The position numbers were made by a program, and so were the translations under genes. Positions 61,552 through 64,000 of a stretch of DNA of 64,000 nt are shown piece after piece (position 1 is the first letter of the stretch; each line of letters opens with the position of its first letter). The DNA is taken from the NCBI RefSeq assembly GCF_003688285.1, contig NZ_RCNT01000002.1, forward strand, positions 310,001-374,000, written 5' to 3'. The notes under the pieces were generated by a model. That model was not told the origin of the DNA, did no database searches, and worked only from the letters and a program-made list of their open reading frames with translations. This stretch comes from Rhodophyticola porphyridii. GTDB lineage: Bacteria; Pseudomonadota; Alphaproteobacteria; Rhodobacterales; Rhodobacteraceae.

Positions 61552-62352
61552 TCAGAGATCGAGCAGGAGAGGACAGTGATCCGACACCTCGGGGTCGCGG
61601 ACCACGTCGAAAGCGCGCACGGCCTCTTCACGGTCGATAAGCATGTAGTCCGCGAATTTCCCGGGTTTCGTGTAGTGCGAGTTTCTGGTGCTTACGAAAC
61701 CCCGCCCCGTCACGAGTTCCGAAAAGCCCGCGTCGTTCAGGATCCGAAGCGTTTCGCTTCCCGGCTCGACATTGAAATCGCCGCAAATCACTCTGAGGTC
61801 GCCCGCCTCCGACACATGGCAGGACTGGGCGAGCAGCCTGCGCGCCTGTTCCGAACGTTCCGGCGTGTCCATCTTGCCGTTCAGATCGCGAAGCCCGTGC
61901 ATATGCGTTACACTTATCGACCTCTCACCCGCGTAATCGTAGACCCGAACCCCATGCGCGACCCGTGAGCGTGGATGCTCCCCGTAACCCGCAGGGGAGT
62001 AGTCCTTATGCACAAATCCCTGCACCTGACCGATGACCGGCAATGAACGATGAACGAAGGTCGCCAACCCCCATTGCGAAGGTATCGGCTGATCGCCGTC
62101 CCAGAGGACGCCCTGCGCCGCCGGGCAGAAAACCGCCACATGATCCGGAAGGGCATGATGGACGTCCAGGAAGAAATTCGCGCGCTGCGGCAACACATGG
62201 TCGCCGTCCCGGTACGTCAGCCAGTCTTTGTCTGACGCGGGGCTATGCACCACTTCCTGAAGACAAAGGATGTCGGGAGATGTATCGCGAAGGTAGGGAA
62301 GCAACTCCTTGTAGAGCTTTCCGCCCCATCCATTCAGGCACATGATTTTCAA
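61552..62352 (-). CDS. Endonuclease/exonuclease/phosphatase (EEP) family protein
   Basis: A 266-aa DNase I-like hydrolase: ILCLQEVVHSPASD holds the metal-binding Glu, SVTHMHGLRDLNGK a conserved His region, LRVICGDFNVEPGSETLRIL the Asp-Asn pair, and VSDHCPLLLDL the catalytic Asp-His. Starts at TTG 62352 since GAGG lies 7 nt ahead; ATG 62343 is an alternative. Could be a nuclease, sphingomyelinase-like or phosphodiesterase; no signal peptide. Confidence 0.87.
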   Translation of the reverse strand: MKIMCLNGWGGKLYKELLPYLRDTSPDILCLQEVVHSPASDKDWLTYRDGDHVLPQRANFFLDVHHALPDHVAVFCPAAQGVLWDGDQPIPSQWGLATFVHRSLPVIGQVQGFVHKDYSPAGYGEHPRSRVAHGVRVYDYAGERSISVTHMHGLRDLNGKMDTPERSEQARRLLAQSCHVSEAGDLRVICGDFNVEPGSETLRILNDAGFSELVTGRGFVSTRNSHYTKPGKFADYMLIDREEAVRAFDVVRDPEVSDHCPLLLDL

Positions 62353-62563
62353 AACAGAACCTCAACTCCAGCGCTCAATCCTCTAATCGAACACTGGCAG
62401 ATGACCCGAATTTCGACCAGTGCTGCGTCGATGATCTACACGGTCTGTCTGATGGATCTCAGGGCCGGGCGATATGTGGCAACGACCCGGGCTTTCATTT
62501 GGCAAAGGCGTCGAAATGCTCTGTCGGGCCCAGGTCAGCCGGCGGCGCCACCGATGTCGAGGC

Positions 62564-62986
62564 TCAGCCGGTGCGCTGCTCCGCGTCGTCGGCTTTCATC
62601 AGGCGGTCGGCCTTCTTGCGAACGAGGACGTTGCGCAGATCGTGCATGGCCAGCAACAGCCGGTCGGTGACATCCTCCAGATCCTCTTCCGAGGCGCTGG
62701 ATTGCACCCAGTGGGTAGTCAGGTTCAGATAGTCTATGGCGCGATGGATATCGTCTATATCGCGATCTGCGAGCACCTCACGCCGTTCGGCCATCCACTC
62801 CAAGATCACGGCTTCTTCTTCTTCGGTCAGCATGCGATCGCCATGGGGTTTGATCGCGCCATTGCGGATATTCGCCATGGCGATTTCCTGCATTTCGATC
62901 CGGCGCTGACGGTTTTCGGTATCAATCCGAAACACGGCTGCGCCATTCTCCCGAATGCGAAAGTAGAACTCCGGTAAATCTGACAT
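62564..62986 (-). CDS. Hypothetical cytoplasmic protein
   Basis: A 140-aa protein that opens MSDLPEFYFRIRENGAAVFR, a pattern common in Rhodobacteraceae proteins of unknown function, and continues as charged helices (EEEEAVILEWMAERREVLAD). The helix-rich, acidic make-up suggests a soluble regulatory or assembly role, but nothing more can be said. No good family match. Confidence 0.7.
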   Translation of the reverse strand: MSDLPEFYFRIRENGAAVFRIDTENRQRRIEMQEIAMANIRNGAIKPHGDRMLTEEEEAVILEWMAERREVLADRDIDDIHRAIDYLNLTTHWVQSSASEEDLEDVTDRLLLAMHDLRNVLVRKKADRLMKADDAEQRTG

Positions 62987-63037
62987 CGTCGCTTTCGTGC
63001 CCTCGTTTTGCCTTAATTAGCCAGAGTGGGGGCAATG

Positions 63038-63682
63038 TCAAAGTCCAATACGACGATCTGCCTGGGTTTTGCGGGCCACGAGAAACCGGTTCCGCTTGCC
63101 GGCGGGGTGATTGTCAGCCTCGATGATGTCGAAACCGGCGTCCTTGACGGTCGCCTCCAGCGTATCGGCGCCGAGGAAGTTGACATAAGGTGCCTTGCCG
63201 AAAAACTGCATCGCGGCAATCAGGGGGCGCAGATAGAGCTGACCTGCCAGGCAGGTGGTTTTCGAGATGAACAGCCCGCCGGGCCTGAGCATCGCATGGG
63301 CCTGCCGGGCGGCGGCGCCGGGGTCGGGCAGCAGATGCAGCAGGTTATAGGCAAGAACCAAATCATAGGGATCGGTCTCTGCGCGATGTCCGCCGACTTC
63401 CGCCTGCACCACGTCAAGGTTTCCGATCCCGGCATCCCGCGCCTTATCCCGGCCGATCGCCACCATCTCTGCGGAGATATCGCTTGATGTGTAGTGCCGC
63501 ACCAGCGGGGCGAGAAGGAGGGCGGTGGAGGACGTGCCGGCGCCCATCTCGAACACCCGGTCATCAGCGTTCAGGTAGCTGCGGGTGCGGGCCATTGTCT
63601 GTTCATAGGCGCCCATGTTCCGGATGGGCGATCTGGCGTAGCGGGCCGCGGTGCGATCCCAGAAGGTCGATTGAGGTATCAT
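63038..63682 (-). CDS. SAM-dependent methyltransferase
   Basis: A 214-aa class I methyltransferase starting MIPQSTFWDRTAARYARSPI. DDRVFEMGAGTSSTALLLAP is motif I (SAM site), YTSSDISAEMVAIG the acidic motif II and YDLVLAYNLLHLLPDP motif III. Substrate unknown; small molecule likely. The longer frame to 63994 is an opposite-strand artefact of the LysR gene. Divergent from that LysR regulator, which probably controls it. Confidence 0.9.
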   Translation of the reverse strand: MIPQSTFWDRTAARYARSPIRNMGAYEQTMARTRSYLNADDRVFEMGAGTSSTALLLAPLVRHYTSSDISAEMVAIGRDKARDAGIGNLDVVQAEVGGHRAETDPYDLVLAYNLLHLLPDPGAAARQAHAMLRPGGLFISKTTCLAGQLYLRPLIAAMQFFGKAPYVNFLGADTLEATVKDAGFDIIEADNHPAGKRNRFLVARKTQADRRIGL

Positions 63683-63739
63683 CTGCGAGGTCTCCTTGCT
63701 TGAGCCTGCAGCTAGCGAACCGGGTCCATAAAAGAAATT

Positions 63740-63764
63740 GCATATTTCGGCATTCAATATATGC
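63740..63764. promoter_or_regulatory. Possible LysR-type operator
   Basis: GCATAT (63740-63745) and ATATGC (63759-63764) form an inverted repeat with a 13-nt spacer in the gap between the divergent methyltransferase and LysR genes, where LysR regulators usually bind. Confidence 0.4.
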
Positions 63765-63772
63765 GTTTTTGC

Positions 63773-64000
63773 ATGGACTGGCGATCTGTCTCTTTCGATT
63801 GGAACCAGGTGCGGGCGTTTCTGGCCACGGTGGAGGAGGGCTCTCTTTCGGCGGCGTCCCGCGCCCTGGGCCAGGCGCAGCCGACCCTTGGCCGGCAGGT
63901 TAGTGCGCTGGAGGCCGCTTTGGGCGTGACCTTGTTCGACCGGGTGGGCAAAAGCCTGACCCTGACCCCCTCGGGCGTGGATCTGCTCGAACATGTCCGC
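63773..64000 (+). CDS. LysR-family transcriptional regulator (cut by window edge)
   Basis: The N-terminal winged helix-turn-helix of a LysR regulator: FDWNQVRAFLATVEEGSLSA, then ASRALGQAQPTLGRQVSALE and LGVTLFDRVGKSLTLTPSG. The rest lies beyond the window. ATG 63773 is preferred over 63761, which overlaps the proposed operator. It is divergent from the methyltransferase gene, a typical arrangement for a regulator and its target. Confidence 0.9.
   Translation, partial: MDWRSVSFDWNQVRAFLATVEEGSLSAASRALGQAQPTLGRQVSALEAALGVTLFDRVGKSLTLTPSGVDLLEHVR

Noticed and set aside
1-64000. tRNA, rRNA, CRISPR array, transposon or prophage
   Set aside because: No cloverleaf-like tRNA, no spaced direct repeats, no transposase, integrase or phage structural gene was seen on either strand.

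Overview
The window is high-GC, gene-dense DNA typical of an alphaproteobacterium of the Rhodobacterales (Rhodobacteraceae/Roseobacter group). Signs of this are the single-cysteine DksA variant, a SAM-II riboswitch ahead of metZ, GatB, GTP cyclohydrolase FolE2, malate synthase G, and many short genes overlapping by ATGA/GTGA. It looks chromosomal. I see no insertion sequence, prophage, CRISPR array, rRNA or tRNA. Both ends cut genes: a MoxR ATPase on the left and a LysR regulator on the right.

Layout. 1-8.4 kb: MoxR, DksA, an FAD monooxygenase, the four-gene Anbu cluster (CP-ATP-grasp, alpha-E, transglutaminase-like, Anbu protease), dtd with a PfkB kinase, and an Hsp20. 8.5-14.05 kb: a co-directional membrane-stress-like operon (29-aa membrane peptide, XpaC-like, TelA, DUF2927 lipoprotein, SPFH protein, zinc-ribbon membrane protein). 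14.2-19.8 kb: GST, alpha/beta hydrolase, SAM-II riboswitch plus terminator, then metZ-GNAT-glutamine amidotransferase and folE2. 19.9-21 kb: two paralogous Tat-exported proteins built from four copies of an Asp/Gly-rich repeat. 21-31 kb: TrkH, HI0933-type flavoprotein, DnaJ-like protein, BolA, gatB, two tandem lysozyme-fold exported proteins, acyltransferase, DUF1624 protein. 31-40 kb: pepN, a 49-aa DUF2256 protein, glcB, GlcG-like, RidA, C26 peptidase, HIT, KtrB-like channel. 40-46 kb: a DNA-ligase/exonuclease cassette carrying a catalytically dead signal-peptidase homologue, then an isolated fliG. 46-51.6 kb: LytTR membrane regulator, a strong candidate structured small RNA on the opposite strand, small exported proteins, purB, hypotheticals. 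51.9-61.4 kb: a complete but divergent Na+-NQR operon (nqrABCDEF-apbE-nqrM-CBS) divergent from a pentaheme cytochrome c and a CPA2 antiporter. 61.5-64 kb: EEP-family hydrolase, a hypothetical protein, a methyltransferase and a divergent LysR regulator.

How the parts may work together. The NQR operon, pentaheme cytochrome and cation/proton antiporter form a plausible sodium-energetics and electron-transfer island around a shared divergent promoter that holds a perfect 14-bp palindrome. Its NqrB is about 150 residues shorter than usual and lacks the covalent-FMN site, whereas NqrC keeps its own. The Anbu cluster is a known but functionally unresolved system thought to make and break amide bonds. 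The least explained items are the paired Tat-exported repeat proteins (19931-20938), the three-hairpin RNA (46965-47098) and the inactive signal-peptidase homologue inside the ligase cassette.
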